64,000 nucleotides of DNA from Aradus depressus (GCA_963662175.1 OY759214.1:78504037-78568036); one strand, 5' to 3'; positions 55,265 through 57,779 are shown, counted from the first letter of the stretch. Program-made: numbers and translations. The notes: a model not told the origin generated them from the letters alone.

Positions 55265-57513
55265 GCTTTATGTACGGTGCATATTAGCCATGTCAATGTG
55301 TTATATATAATTATTTAAGACATCCATGGCCCCGGGAGGGAGTTCTATCTACGAAATAAAACTCACTCCCGGACGGGATTCGAACCCGCAAACCATGGTG
55401 AGACCATGCGACCAAAGCCCTACGCTCTAGCCCGCACGGCCACCATGGCCCCCAGATAAAAGGCTTACTAAATTAACTGTTCTTTGTTGAGTCAGGTTTC
55501 ACTTAATGGTTAATGATTATTCTGAATATTTCTCAGAAAGAAGGGATTTTAGAATTAATAATAAAAACATATATATATATGTATATACTTATAGGTTAGG
55601 TTAGGTTAGGTTTTATGACTCATGCCCGGGCTTTAACTACGAGGACATACCGCCTACTACCAGAGAGCTCTTTCGTCACTCTGGTGGACATGAGCCCGAC
55701 TCTACTCTGGGAGTCCTAAATTTTGCCTACCCTAAATTTTTATTCACCTAGGGCAGGGGTCTTTAACGAGTATCTGACATCGTACAGGCTCGGGACCATC
55801 GCTTAACGTTCCATCCGAAGGACGGCGTGCTTAAGTTTATTTTACCTCCCAAATAAACTAAGGGCCTCGGTCGGGTTTCAAACCCACGTTCTTGAGCTCA
55901 GAAGACAAGCACGCATACCACTGAGCTACCGGCGCCCTTTATATACTTATATGTGATATGACCATATGACATAACTTTCTGATACCAACCACTATTGCAC
56001 AGATCACTGTCCCTCCCCCCTCTCAAATTCATTTTATACTGACATTAGTAGGTATACGAAAGTAATATATTTGTATCAGCGGTTTTCTATGTTTCATTGT
56101 ACAGCGTATATCGAGTGACTTTCTTGCACCCAGTAAAAAATCATTTTGAGAGGGCGGAGCAGGAGAGAAACTGATCTGTAAGTTCGTGGTTGGTATAAAG
56201 AAGTCCTATTATATATATAACTTCTGTCTGGATGGGCCGAAGTATATAGCCGTCCTTCGGATGGGACAATAATAGATGGTCGCGAGCCTTTGCGATGTCA
56301 GGTACTCGTTAAAGACCCGTAAACTAGATAACTAAACCTGGGCAGGCAAAATTTAGGACTTCCTCCTTAGGAGGAGTGGAGTCGGGTTCACGTCCATCAG
56401 AGCGATGAAAGTAGCGGGCAAAATGACCTCGTAGTTAAAGCCCGGGAATGAATCACTGAAAAAAACATATAATCTCCTGGAAATACAATTAAGTAATTTC
56501 TGCTGCTATAATGCTAAACTAACGTATTCTATTACATGCGTTATATTATATATTATTTGGGGAAGTGTAATAGCACATTGTCACCTATTGTAAAGAAACC
56601 TAATTTGTCGTTCCAGAATGATTTAAGACATGTTTATAATTATTTTTTCCAAAGCCTTCTGAAATATGTAACTTTTAGTTTGTAGCTGAGCCGCAAGAAG
56701 GCAGAACTATGAAATGAACAGGCCTGCTATATTTCCTTTTGATTTAAATGGGGAAATAAATTCAAGTAATGATAATGATTAGGGGAAAAAATGGAGAATA
56801 ATATTACAGAGGTAAAAAAATTGAGGCTCGGCCTCATCATTACACAATATTCAGAAAAGTAGAAGGATGGATATTATTGAAAGTACTTATAGAGGATAAC
56901 ATTGGAAAAGAAGAAAGGAGAGTCCTCCCTCCTCTTCTAGAGAGGGGATAAGTTGTCCGCCCTCACGCACTCCCTGCTCTTAGTTGTGACTCAGGGAATC
57001 AGGAATAACATATCTGAGTAGTTTTTATATTTTTTTATTTATTGGAAAGTTTTATTTTATTTAATCGTTAACTTTTTTTATTTTTTTATTTTGAATATTT
57101 TCGATCGATAATATGCCCATAAGTAAATTTGATGCTTTACTTTTTAAAATTGTTTTCATATTGTTATGTTAAAAAAAAAATGTTTTCTTACTTTATTTTG
57201 TGTTATTTCTTTAGTGATTTAATTAATTGAATTTATTTATTTATTTTTATTCATTTTTATTTATATTTACTTATTTTTATGTACCTACGTATTCCAGCAA
57301 TATAATTTTTTTACTAAAAGATGGATTTTGTTTATCAACTGCCTGATGATGAAGGCAACCTCGAAAGCCGGCTATCATATTATAATAAAATCTGTGAGAG
57401 TTGAGACTACATTTTTACTTACCTTGATTGTTGTAGTACTCTGAGTGTATGGTGGAGATCTTGTTGCTCCTGCTGCGGCCGGACGAGCTGCCTGAAGCTC
57501 GGTCCATCATCAT
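8872..57513 (-). CDS. Anoctamin (TMEM16 family), whole gene of 20 coding exons
   Basis: The joined exons encode about 1030 residues. Anoctamins are dimeric membrane proteins with ten transmembrane helices that act as calcium-activated chloride channels or lipid scramblases. The N-terminal dimerisation domain starts at [17 protein letters not shown] (residue 139); the transmembrane part follows [10 protein letters not shown] (358). Landmark blocks are [59 protein letters not shown] and [13 protein letters not shown]. Six acidic or amide residues align with the mouse ANO1 calcium site: N706, E710, E756, E759, E788 and D792. The protein is therefore predicted to bind calcium. Every exon junction is GT-AG and phase-consistent, and the C-terminus is a basic, Ser-rich tail. 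The N-terminal 138 residues are low-complexity and cytosolic. The pattern resembles the ANO1-7 side of the family. Channel versus scramblase cannot be decided from sequence. The gene is full of transposons in its introns but the coding exons are intact. Confidence 0.93.
9486..10083. mobile_element. Foldback/TIR element in last anoctamin intron
   Basis: The left arm (about 9486-9567) and right arm (about 10008-10083) are inverted copies sharing aaaaaatgtcgta, agttatctcat and aaaagcgaacggatatata. No transposase is present. A poly(T)-headed insert sits between the arms at about 9572-9745. Confidence 0.65.
9572..9745 (-). mobile_element. Probable retroposon, poly(A)-tailed on the minus strand
   Basis: A run of about 20 T (9573-9592) followed by AT-rich and then strongly GC-rich sequence (9660-9740) looks like a poly(A)-tailed insertion on the minus strand. 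No target-site duplication could be read with confidence, and the family is unknown. Confidence 0.35.
10381..10568 (-). CDS. Anoctamin exon 19
   Basis: Encodes residues 865-927, with an acidic extracellular loop ([19 protein letters not shown]) followed by FWAVLAARLAF-type text, here [16 protein letters not shown]. Entry phase is 1 and exit phase is 0; the donor is GTATAA. Confidence 0.92.
10640..10910. mobile_element. R2 MITE copy
   Basis: The ends are inverted: atgtagccataacag plus cttataccaa on the left and the complement on the right (ttggtataataaagtc, ctgttatggccacat). It is about 270 bases, has no coding capacity, and contains a (GA)n run at 10852-10867. Other copies lie at 39465-39690 and 55960-56220. 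Confidence 0.65.
11010..11240 (-). mobile_element. LINE fragment, C-terminal zinc-knuckle segment
   Basis: The minus-strand frame reads [20 protein letters not shown], then [21 protein letters not shown] CxxC...H...C knuckle with LTVxHIL is standard at the C-terminus of I/R1/Jockey-type LINE proteins. Only this tail remains, in the intron between exons 18 and 19. Confidence 0.75.
11642..11747 (-). CDS. Anoctamin exon 18
   Basis: Encodes residues 830-865, [20 protein letters not shown] onward, the highly conserved loop after helix 8 in anoctamins. The donor is GTAATT; entry phase 0, exit phase 1. Confidence 0.92.
11910..12067 (-). mobile_element. SINE-B, 3' fragment
   Basis: It matches the 3' half of SINE-B (landmarks gagcgctctttcgtcgctct, gactcatgcc, cctaaatttttattcacct), minus orientation, without the tRNA-like head. 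Confidence 0.8.
12665..13140. mobile_element. Foldback element next to exon 17
   Basis: Arms of about 190 bases are inverted and imperfect. Paired landmarks include aaactggttt with aaaccagttt, catcatcctc with gaggatgac, and atagaatgagcc with ggctagcttac-like text. The left arm on the minus strand holds CTGAGGA followed 16 bases later by GAAACCAG, a decayed hammerhead-like core. It ends 37 bases from the exon 17 donor. Confidence 0.65.
13177..13382 (-). CDS. Anoctamin exon 17
   Basis: Encodes residues 761-829: [20 protein letters not shown] and [21 protein letters not shown]788 and D792 align with calcium ligands E734 and D738 of mouse ANO1. Entry phase 1, exit phase 0. Confidence 0.94.
14130..14511 (-). 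mobile_element. Poly(A) retroposon inserted in R1
   Basis: A 382-base insertion flanked by the 13-base duplication gggggctagactt (14117-14129 and 14512-14524). The plus strand begins with about 22 T, so the element lies on the minus strand with a poly(A) tail. Its far end (14320-14505) is GC-rich. Just before the tail, the minus strand reads GGCCGATATGCCTCAGCATA then AGGCC, a hairpin like the one at the 3' end of SINE-A. No protein was recognised. Confidence 0.8.
14577..14923 (+). mobile_element. SINE-B, full length
   Basis: A 347-base tRNA-derived SINE flanked by the 13-base duplication acaaaacatagta (14564-14576 and 14924-14936). The head has an A box (tagctcagtgg) and B box (ggttcgaatcc). 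The body holds ccgtccttcggatgg, gtaggcaaaatttaggact and gagcgctctggtagtaggcg. The tail is (taac)n. This is the best reference copy in the window. Confidence 0.93.
15236..15375 (-). CDS. Anoctamin exon 16
   Basis: Encodes residues 714-761: [20 protein letters not shown], then [20 protein letters not shown] and EEYLEM. E756 and E759 align with calcium ligands E702 and E705 of mouse ANO1. Entry phase 2, exit phase 1. Confidence 0.93.
15466..15635 (-). CDS. Anoctamin exon 15
   Basis: Encodes residues 658-714. It carries [30 protein letters not shown] and [14 protein letters not shown]706 and E710 align with calcium ligands N650 and E654 of mouse ANO1. Entry phase 0, exit phase 2. Confidence 0.94.
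15715..15858 (-). CDS. Anoctamin exon 14
   Basis: Encodes residues 610-657: [20 protein letters not shown] onward, ending [15 protein letters not shown], the conserved run into helix 5. Phase 0 on both sides; the donor GTTCAA is weak but in register. Confidence 0.92.
17014..17178 (-). CDS. Anoctamin exon 13
   Basis: Encodes residues 555-609: [20 protein letters not shown] and later [13 protein letters not shown], two hydrophobic membrane segments. Phase 0 on both sides, donor GTATGT. Confidence 0.93.
17461..17600 (+). repeat. Eroded hammerhead-type element remnant
   Basis: The sequence gctgaaaaaagccgaaacc followed by ggtacact carries the GAAA core and the palindrome ACCGGT, but the first core and stem II are eroded. 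Similar remnants lie near 23430 and 36690. Confidence 0.4.
17625..18240. mobile_element. Foldback element
   Basis: Inverted arms of about 180 bases. Paired landmarks are accatcgtcaggtttagtt with aactaaacctgacgatg, and gtgcgaaccattctta with taagaatggttcgcac. The minus strand of the left arm holds CTGACGA, GG...CC and AAAA where a hammerhead would have GAAA, so that core is mutated. The arm end is followed by an (AAT)n run. Confidence 0.7.
18237..18257 (+). repeat. (AAT)n microsatellite
   Basis: Seven AAT units at the edge of the foldback element. Confidence 0.8.
18405..18530 (+). mobile_element. LINE 3' UTR fragment
   Basis: The segment with gggtgatttctcccctcttg and ttagcacatttgcttg matches the 3' UTR of the LINE at 42935-43560, so it is a strongly truncated insertion of the same LINE family. 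Confidence 0.7.
18683..18900 (-). CDS. Anoctamin exon 12
   Basis: Encodes residues 482-554: [20 protein letters not shown], a charged linker ([11 protein letters not shown]), then [14 protein letters not shown]. Entry phase 1, exit phase 0, donor GTAAGA. Confidence 0.94.
19562..19728 (-). CDS. Anoctamin exon 11
   Basis: Encodes residues 426-482: [20 protein letters not shown] and [18 protein letters not shown]. The Cys pattern ICD...LCPLCDKVC matches the disulfide loop conserved in anoctamins. Entry phase 2, exit phase 1. Confidence 0.94.
19920..20220. mobile_element. Foldback retroelement with hammerhead-like cores, second copy
   Basis: A 301-base insertion flanked by the 12-base duplication cagataaattat (19908-19919 and 20221-20232). 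The arms (about 19968-20091 and 20098-20205) are inverted around ctttttt. It shares gcagagatattgtgaaa, gggagtactttcg and agacaatat with the element at 5899-6193, so the two are one family. The arms have diverged, so this copy is older. Confidence 0.75.
20030..20065 (-). ncRNA. Hammerhead-like core, probably inactive
   Basis: It has the same architecture as 6084-6119: TGG and CCA for stem I, GATA/TATC stem II with a GCAA loop, GAAA, the palindrome AGTACT and a C before the cut. The core reads CTGAAAA rather than CTGANGA, so the essential G8 is lost. The partner core on the plus strand (about 20116-20145) is further decayed. Confidence 0.5.
20376..21465. mobile_element. Mariner-like non-autonomous element
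   Basis: The inverted ends share cagaataaagtgaccacc (20386-20403) and its complement (21438-21455), with TA at each flank. The arms remain inverted-similar for about 300 bases, for example gaggcgctgc with gcagcgccac. No transposase remains. A right-end fragment of the same family lies at 57780-57910. Confidence 0.7.
21512..21717 (-). CDS. Anoctamin exon 10
   Basis: Encodes residues 358-426: [40 protein letters not shown] and [17 protein letters not shown]. This is the start of the membrane domain. Entry phase 0, exit phase 2. Confidence 0.94.
21850..21957 (-). CDS. Anoctamin exon 9
   Basis: Encodes residues 322-357: [20 protein letters not shown] and [16 protein letters not shown]. Phase 0 on both sides, donor GTGAGT. 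Confidence 0.94.
22279..22302 (+). repeat. (AT)n microsatellite
   Basis: About twelve AT units in intron 8. Confidence 0.8.
22704..22803 (-). CDS. Anoctamin exon 8
   Basis: Encodes residues 289-321: [20 protein letters not shown] and [13 protein letters not shown], the conserved end of the cytosolic domain. Entry phase 2, exit phase 0. Confidence 0.93.
22889..23025 (-). CDS. Anoctamin exon 7
   Basis: Encodes residues 243-288: [20 protein letters not shown] and later [13 protein letters not shown]. The TATFSRDR block is the anoctamin APFSRDR-type motif. Entry phase 0, exit phase 2. Confidence 0.92.
23395..23530. repeat. Short hairpin remnant of the hammerhead-type family
   Basis: ttaattccacaaa near 23399 and tttgtggaattagac near 23474 are inverted, and the centre holds gactgaaaccggtacact. 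It is an eroded copy. Confidence 0.4.
23550..23769 (+). repeat. 110-base tandem duplication
   Basis: Two nearly identical 110-base units (23550-23659 and 23660-23769), both starting cgacacagat and ending taactgaagat, with only a few differences. The duplication is recent. Confidence 0.9.
23770..25064. other. Intron 6, right part: little recognised
   Basis: Most of this stretch is AT-rich without recognised elements. A decayed hammerhead-like motif lies at 24937-24979. A more GC-rich part at 24470-24670 has an open frame of 66 codons without a known domain. Confidence 0.4.
24937..24979 (+). repeat. Decayed hammerhead-like motif
   Basis: The order is GGCC, CTTGAAGA (one extra T in the core), GGCA/TGCC stem II, GAAA, the palindrome AGCT and TTGGC. 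The extra base should prevent activity. Confidence 0.4.
25065..25094 (-). CDS. Anoctamin exon 6, a 30-base microexon
   Basis: Encodes ten residues, [10 protein letters not shown] (233-242), between exon 5 ending MNMKMPIK and exon 7. It has a tttttcag acceptor and a GTAAGT donor and keeps phase 0. Skipping it would not shift the frame, so it may be optional. Confidence 0.8.
25969..26067 (-). CDS. Anoctamin exon 5
   Basis: Encodes residues 200-232: [20 protein letters not shown] and [13 protein letters not shown], a classic anoctamin block (HVPWxxLxRYAExxxxKMPIK). Phase 0 on both sides, donor GTAAGT. Confidence 0.94.
26855..27240 (-). mobile_element. LINE fragment, reverse transcriptase C-terminal region
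   Basis: One uninterrupted minus-strand frame reads [40 protein letters not shown] and [19 protein letters not shown], then a stop. KYLGxxxDxxLKWxxHI is the block just after the reverse-transcriptase fingers-palm domain in CR1/Jockey-type LINEs. Both ends are truncated. It lies in intron 4. Confidence 0.8.
28140..28322 (-). CDS. Anoctamin exon 4
   Basis: Encodes residues 139-199: [20 protein letters not shown], then the acidic EEEDLN and [18 protein letters not shown]. This is the start of the dimerisation domain. Phase 0 on both sides, donor GTACAC. Confidence 0.94.
28380..29480. other. Intron 3, left part: little recognised
   Basis: AT-rich DNA with a short R1-like end segment near 29095-29145 (ccgattacataacttg). 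No gene or dated insertion was seen. Confidence 0.4.
29483..29706 (-). mobile_element. SINE-B, strongly diverged
   Basis: Landmarks tgcccgggttttgactatga, gaggtcatacc, ctctactatgggagt and gacctggaaccat show a SINE-B on the minus strand with many changes. It is an old copy. Confidence 0.65.
30465..30613 (-). CDS. Anoctamin exon 3
   Basis: Encodes residues 89-138: [20 protein letters not shown] onward to PPLEKNP. Low-complexity cytosolic N-terminus. Entry phase 1, exit phase 0; acceptor gttgttgcag. Confidence 0.88.
30815..31665 (+). repeat. R3 repeat copy, interrupted by SINE-B
   Basis: It aligns through its length with 50085-50620. Shared landmarks are aataaacccaatatttgttc, cccagtaagat, actgtagaaatcaaaattta-like text and tttctacaggaaa. 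The SINE-B at 31120-31400 is absent from the other copy. Coding capacity was not seen. Confidence 0.75.
31120..31400 (-). mobile_element. SINE-B inserted in R3
   Basis: Flanked by the 10-base duplication ttggattaga (31110-31119 and 31401-31410). It is truncated just inside the B box, so the tRNA-like head is missing. Both the duplication and the empty R3 copy at about 50395-50420 confirm the insertion. Confidence 0.9.
31739..31912 (-). CDS. Anoctamin exon 2
   Basis: Encodes residues 31-88: [20 protein letters not shown] and later [13 protein letters not shown]. The acceptor ttgttgcag leads in with two bases of a split codon, and the donor is GTAACT. Both first exons proposed here (57423-57513 and 42678-42726) end with one base of a codon, so either fits. 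Confidence 0.87.
32296..32608 (+). pseudogene. Possible frameshifted small gene of unknown origin
   Basis: Two overlapping frames look protein-like: first [20 protein letters not shown] and later [15 protein letters not shown]; then, one frame over, [20 protein letters not shown] and [14 protein letters not shown] single frameshift near 32490 would join them. No family is recognised. It lies in anoctamin intron 1. Confidence 0.3.
32698..32751 (+). repeat. Tandem duplicate of about 26 bases
   Basis: acgatatatgtcaattatat followed by taaaa occurs twice in a row. Confidence 0.85.
33760..35820. mobile_element. Large foldback element with decayed coding arms
   Basis: The left arm (about 33760-34425) and right arm (about 35165-35820) are inverted copies. 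Paired landmarks are gaactgcttcggaatcgggg with its complement, catatgagaggcctctatc, ggatgtgagatccatcgctg and gtcaacgacgtagttctcat. Both arms keep a frame reading [20 protein letters not shown] then [15 protein letters not shown], with stops around it. The spacer is about 740 bases and has no recognised gene. The protein family is unknown. Confidence 0.75.
35821..37050. other. Intron 1 DNA, little recognised
   Basis: Mostly AT-rich. Positions 36600-36780 hold an eroded hammerhead-type remnant with gccgaaaccggtacacaata and an inverted accggtac nearby (36647-36654). Confidence 0.4.
37055..37415. mobile_element. MITE with long inverted ends and terminal mini-palindrome
   Basis: The ends ttcaatatggtaattgg (near 37048) and ccaaattaccatattgaa-type text (near 37388) are inverted. 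The left end also carries an immediate palindrome, ggcaattgaggtatata with its complement (37069-37102). The interior is AT-rich with no gene. Confidence 0.6.
37893..38113 (+). mobile_element. SINE-B, internally deleted
   Basis: The head gcgccgataggtcagaggta has lost the B box, and the 3' part with ccaaagagcgctctggtagt and the taacta tail is retained. Confidence 0.75.
38937..38976 (+). ncRNA. Hammerhead-like motif with GTC site
   Basis: GGG, CTGAAGA (38942-38948), a weak stem II around ttt, GAAA (38963-38966), ACGT palindrome, and C at the predicted cut, then TCC pairing partly with GGG. Stem II is poor, so activity is doubtful. Confidence 0.35.
39216..39402 (+). mobile_element. SINE-A copy, 5' truncated
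   Basis: It carries the tRNA-like B box in gcgggttcgaatcccgtccg, then aactccctcccgg, the 3' segment atggctaatatcgtatataa followed by ggcc, and a poly(A) run at 39386-39401. It is one of three copies in the window. Confidence 0.8.
39465..39690. mobile_element. R2 MITE, truncated
   Basis: Landmarks ttccttataccaaccacg, gggtataagaaagtaatg and ttcattgtacagcgtaattc match the R2 copies at 10640-10910 and 55960-56220. The right terminal repeat is missing. Confidence 0.6.
40278..40531. mobile_element. Foldback element with mirrored hammerhead-like cores
   Basis: Two arms of about 119 bases, nearly identical and inverted, around a short spacer. On the right arm (+): GGCC 40459-40462, CTGAAGA 40463-40469, GAAA 40488-40491, palindrome ACGT, T, and GGCC 40496-40499, which pairs with the first GGCC. 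On the left arm (-, 40310-40350) stem II keeps GGAAA/TTTTC; the right arm has lost GG. No target-site duplication could be read. Confidence 0.7.
40310..40350 (-). ncRNA. Hammerhead-like ribozyme core
   Basis: On the minus strand: GGCC, CTGAAGA, GGAAA/TTTTC stem II, GAAA, palindromic ACGT, T before the predicted cut, and GGCC for stem I. The core is intact by consensus, but the site base is T and stem III has no loop. Confidence 0.45.
40590..40737 (+). mobile_element. SINE-A copy, internally deleted
   Basis: Flanked by the 10-base duplication ttatgttttt (40580-40589 and 40738-40747). It starts gggagccatggtggccgtgc, keeps the B-box start gcgggttcg, then jumps to tatggatgtcg and the poly(A) tail, so about 70 internal bases are missing. 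Confidence 0.85.
41055..41105 (+). mobile_element. Tiny LINE fragment
   Basis: The frame [15 protein letters not shown] matches [12 protein letters not shown] in the LINE at 61442-62197. It is directly followed by a SINE-B tail fragment and preceded by a run of G. Confidence 0.6.
41103..41168 (+). mobile_element. SINE-B, 3' fragment
   Basis: tctggtagtaggcgatatca, ccatgagtcac and the aactaacta tail identify the last 60 bases of SINE-B. Confidence 0.75.
41171..41663. repeat. Near-perfect palindrome of about 490 bases
   Basis: Arms of about 240 bases around accgtc at 41419-41424. Outer landmarks ccccaaaaatgagtat and atactcatttttgggg mark the ends. One arm has a few extra bases near ttgaattcacc. 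No ribozyme core and no gene were seen. It starts three bases after a SINE-B tail fragment. Confidence 0.85.
41954..42222 (+). mobile_element. SINE-B, internally deleted
   Basis: Flanked by the 10-base duplication atttgtgcta (41944-41953 and 42223-42232). The head gcgccagcagctcagaagta is retained; parts of the body are missing. Confidence 0.85.
42270..42560 (+). repeat. R1 copy, partial
   Basis: Landmarks acgaattaatcaattaagtt, aattaataggtgtcgtcctt and ccgattacataacttcctct show a short R1 copy with one module. Confidence 0.65.
42678..42726 (-). CDS. Candidate alternative first exon of the anoctamin
   Basis: On the minus strand an ATG at 42726 opens [16 protein letters not shown] and runs to a strong donor (GTGAGT) that leaves one base of a codon, exactly the phase needed by exon 2. 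An in-frame stop lies about 30 bases upstream, so the ATG would be the true start. The surrounding 200 bases are unusually GC-rich for this region. Short cysteine-containing N-termini can be lipid-modified, but that is speculation. Transcript evidence is lacking. Confidence 0.35.
42935..43560 (+). mobile_element. LINE fragment, Jockey-like, with 3' UTR
   Basis: Pieces of the reverse-transcriptase C-terminus survive in shifted frames: [19 protein letters not shown], then [20 protein letters not shown] and [20 protein letters not shown]. The 3' UTR holds gggtgatttctcccttcttg and ttagcacatttgcttg, which recurs at 18405-18530. Several frameshifts make it a dead copy. Confidence 0.78.
43855..44113 (-). 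mobile_element. SINE-B, headless
   Basis: Minus-strand copy with tgcccgggctttaactacaa, gagcgctctttcgtcgctct and gggcctcggccg; it stops before the B box. Confidence 0.85.
44250..44845 (-). repeat. R1 copy
   Basis: A fairly complete R1 on the minus strand: gaagttatgtaatcaaccaa at the start, three modules with aactgccgatgtaatgaat, and gataaattcgttctcg with gtcggtgattcacc at the end. Confidence 0.75.
45228..45308 (-). mobile_element. SINE-B, head only
   Basis: ggtttcgaacccacaatctt and gagctaccggcgcc are the B and A boxes of the SINE-B head on the minus strand. The body is missing. Confidence 0.75.
45339..45897. mobile_element. Pogo-like MITE
   Basis: 559 bases with inverted ends, CAGTAGAGTCCCGCTAATCC on the left and CAGTAGAGTCCATCTAATCC on the minus strand at the right, flanked by TA (45337-45338 and 45898-45899). 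No transposase. Its ends differ from those of the 5430-6354 element, so it is another subfamily. Confidence 0.85.
45905..45975 (+). mobile_element. SINE-B fragment
   Basis: ggctcatgtccaccagagcg and gcgatctggtattagg are from the 3' half of SINE-B. Confidence 0.6.
46538..46990 (+). repeat. R4 composite repeat, copy 1 (contains SINE-B part)
   Basis: SINE-B sequence (46538-46700) runs straight into about 280 bases that are not SINE-B (tctcctggaaatacaatta, ctgctgctataat, gagccgcaagatgg). The same junction and tail recur at 56240-56735, so the composite was copied as one unit. No coding frame. Confidence 0.75.
47048..47205 (+). mobile_element. SINE-B fragment, R4 subtype
   Basis: The text taattccaggtaacgaaacc and ctgagtaagcagaatttagg is the same variant as in R4 copy 1, but the R4 tail does not follow. 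Confidence 0.65.
48057..48134 (+). repeat. 26-base minisatellite, three units
   Basis: Three identical units of atggtagaggaagagcttca plus acgtaa in a row. Confidence 0.95.
48245..48450 (-). mobile_element. SINE-B, diverged
   Basis: Minus-strand text gagagctcttccgtcgctct, ggatataaatccaactctgc and ccatccgaaggacggcatgc. A small hairpin (attatgttgtttgttagt with its complement) borders it at 48170-48235. Confidence 0.7.
48739..48963 (+). mobile_element. Retrotransposon ORF1 5' fragment, coiled coil
   Basis: The frame gives [20 protein letters not shown] and [20 protein letters not shown], a heptad-like coiled coil as found near the start of ORF1 proteins of LINEs. The stop codon lies exactly where a SINE-B head begins (48962), so the SINE interrupts the frame. 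The assignment to ORF1 is an inference from the pattern. Confidence 0.4.
48962..49037 (-). mobile_element. SINE-B, head only
   Basis: ggttttgaacccgcgatcgt and gaactatcggcgccc are the B and A boxes of the SINE-B head, minus strand. Confidence 0.75.
49492..49703 (+). mobile_element. SINE-B, headless
   Basis: atccttcgaatgggacgata, ggcgaaagggcgctctggta and gtagttaaagcccgg identify the body and 3' part. Confidence 0.8.
50085..50620 (+). repeat. R3 repeat copy, without SINE
   Basis: Aligns with 30815-31665. At about 50395-50420 it passes uninterrupted through the site where the other copy carries a SINE-B, so it serves as the empty site. Confidence 0.75.
50735..51240 (-). repeat. R1 copy
   Basis: Minus-oriented R1 with three modules (taatgaatatatcgacac, taatgaatgtatcgacat, caatgaatgtatcgacac) and the end gccggcgattcacag. 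Confidence 0.75.
52022..52365 (+). mobile_element. SINE-B, full length, left arm of inverted repeat
   Basis: Head tatagctcagtggtatgcga with B box gggttcaaaatcccgc, then the standard body; the tail is taattaattaac. Confidence 0.88.
53430..53750 (-). mobile_element. SINE-B, full length, right arm of inverted repeat
   Basis: The mirror of the 52022-52365 copy with its own changes; it ends at the A box (ccactgagctatatac). Confidence 0.88.
53885..54192 (+). mobile_element. SINE-B, nearly full length
   Basis: Starts tatagctacgtgttatgcgt and has the same subtype changes as the two copies just upstream. It abuts the LINE fragment at 54193. Confidence 0.85.
54193..54590 (-). mobile_element. LINE fragment, Jockey-like reverse transcriptase C-terminus
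   Basis: The minus strand reads [20 protein letters not shown] and [20 protein letters not shown], the same block as in the LINE at 3785-4165. One stop interrupts the upstream part. The SINE-B at 53885 cuts its other end. Confidence 0.8.
55236..55454 (-). mobile_element. SINE-A, full length
   Basis: Flanked by the 12-base duplication gataaaaggctt (55224-55235 and 55455-55466). On the minus strand it starts gggggccatggtggccgtgc, has the B box ggttcgaatcccg, and ends with ggctaatatgcaccgtacat, aaagcc and a poly(A) of about 28. This is the reference copy of SINE-A. Confidence 0.93.
55594..55939 (-). mobile_element. SINE-B, full length, with TTAGG-like tail
   Basis: Flanked by the 12-base duplication tatatacttata (55582-55593 and 55940-55951). 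The 3' tail on the plus strand is ggttaggttaggttaggttt, while most copies have taac repeats. Head A and B boxes are present. Confidence 0.92.
55960..56220. mobile_element. R2 MITE copy
   Basis: Inverted ends: tatgacataactttctgata then ccaaccac at the left; gtggttggtataaagaagtc then ctatta at the right. The interior has aaagtaat, ttcattgtacagcg and gagtgactttcttg. Confidence 0.7.
56238..56735 (+). repeat. R4 composite repeat, copy 2
   Basis: SINE-B part (56238-56460) plus the R4 tail (tctcctggaaatacaatta, ctgagccgcaaga). It is very similar to 46538-46990. Confidence 0.75.
57343..57375 (+). repeat. Decayed hammerhead-like motif
   Basis: CTGATGA (57343-57349), a GAAGG/CCTC-type stem II, GAAA (57363-57366) and the palindrome AGCCGGCT. 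Bases expected to pair in stem I next to the core do not match, so it is probably inactive. Confidence 0.35.
57423..57513 (-). CDS. Anoctamin exon 1 (first coding exon)
   Basis: The minus strand opens [20 protein letters not shown] and continues [10 protein letters not shown], then a GTAAGT donor after one base of a codon. That phase fits exon 2 at 31912. A possible acceptor (tatgttgtcag) lies at 57530-57540, so the exon may start at 57529 with a short 5' UTR. The Ser-rich, basic N-terminus is plausible for an anoctamin. The link spans 25.5 kb and rests on phase, donor quality and codon pattern. Confidence 0.6.
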
Positions 57514-57544
57514 GGCGCCTCCATCCCACCTGACAACATACCAT

Positions 57545-57775
57545 ACCAAAATAAGCACATCAGGTTGACCCATGGATATAACAGAGGTCCCAAGTAGAAG
57601 CAAGACCCCTAGGAAGAAGACCATCCGGGAGTATCTGGAGTATATCCAGAGGCTGGGGCAGGACCGCGGCAGCTCACCGACAGAGATGAAGGCTTTCGTC
57701 CAGGACAGACCCGGATGGATGAGATGGACCGAAGCTCACTCCACGCCGAAAAGCAGACGGAGGTAGGATAAGAAG
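57545..57775 (+). mobile_element. Possible LINE C-terminal fragment
   Basis: A GC-rich frame reads TIREYLEYIQRLGQDRGSSP and AFVQDRPGWMRW, ending in SRRR and a stop. The VQDRPGW-like text resembles C-termini of some LINE proteins, but I am not sure. It directly borders a mariner-like fragment. Confidence 0.3.
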
Positions 57776-57779
57776 TGCG

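Noticed and set aside
55592..55612. Interstitial telomere array
   Set aside because: Only about four TTAGG units, and they occupy the position of the SINE-B tail between exact target-site duplications.
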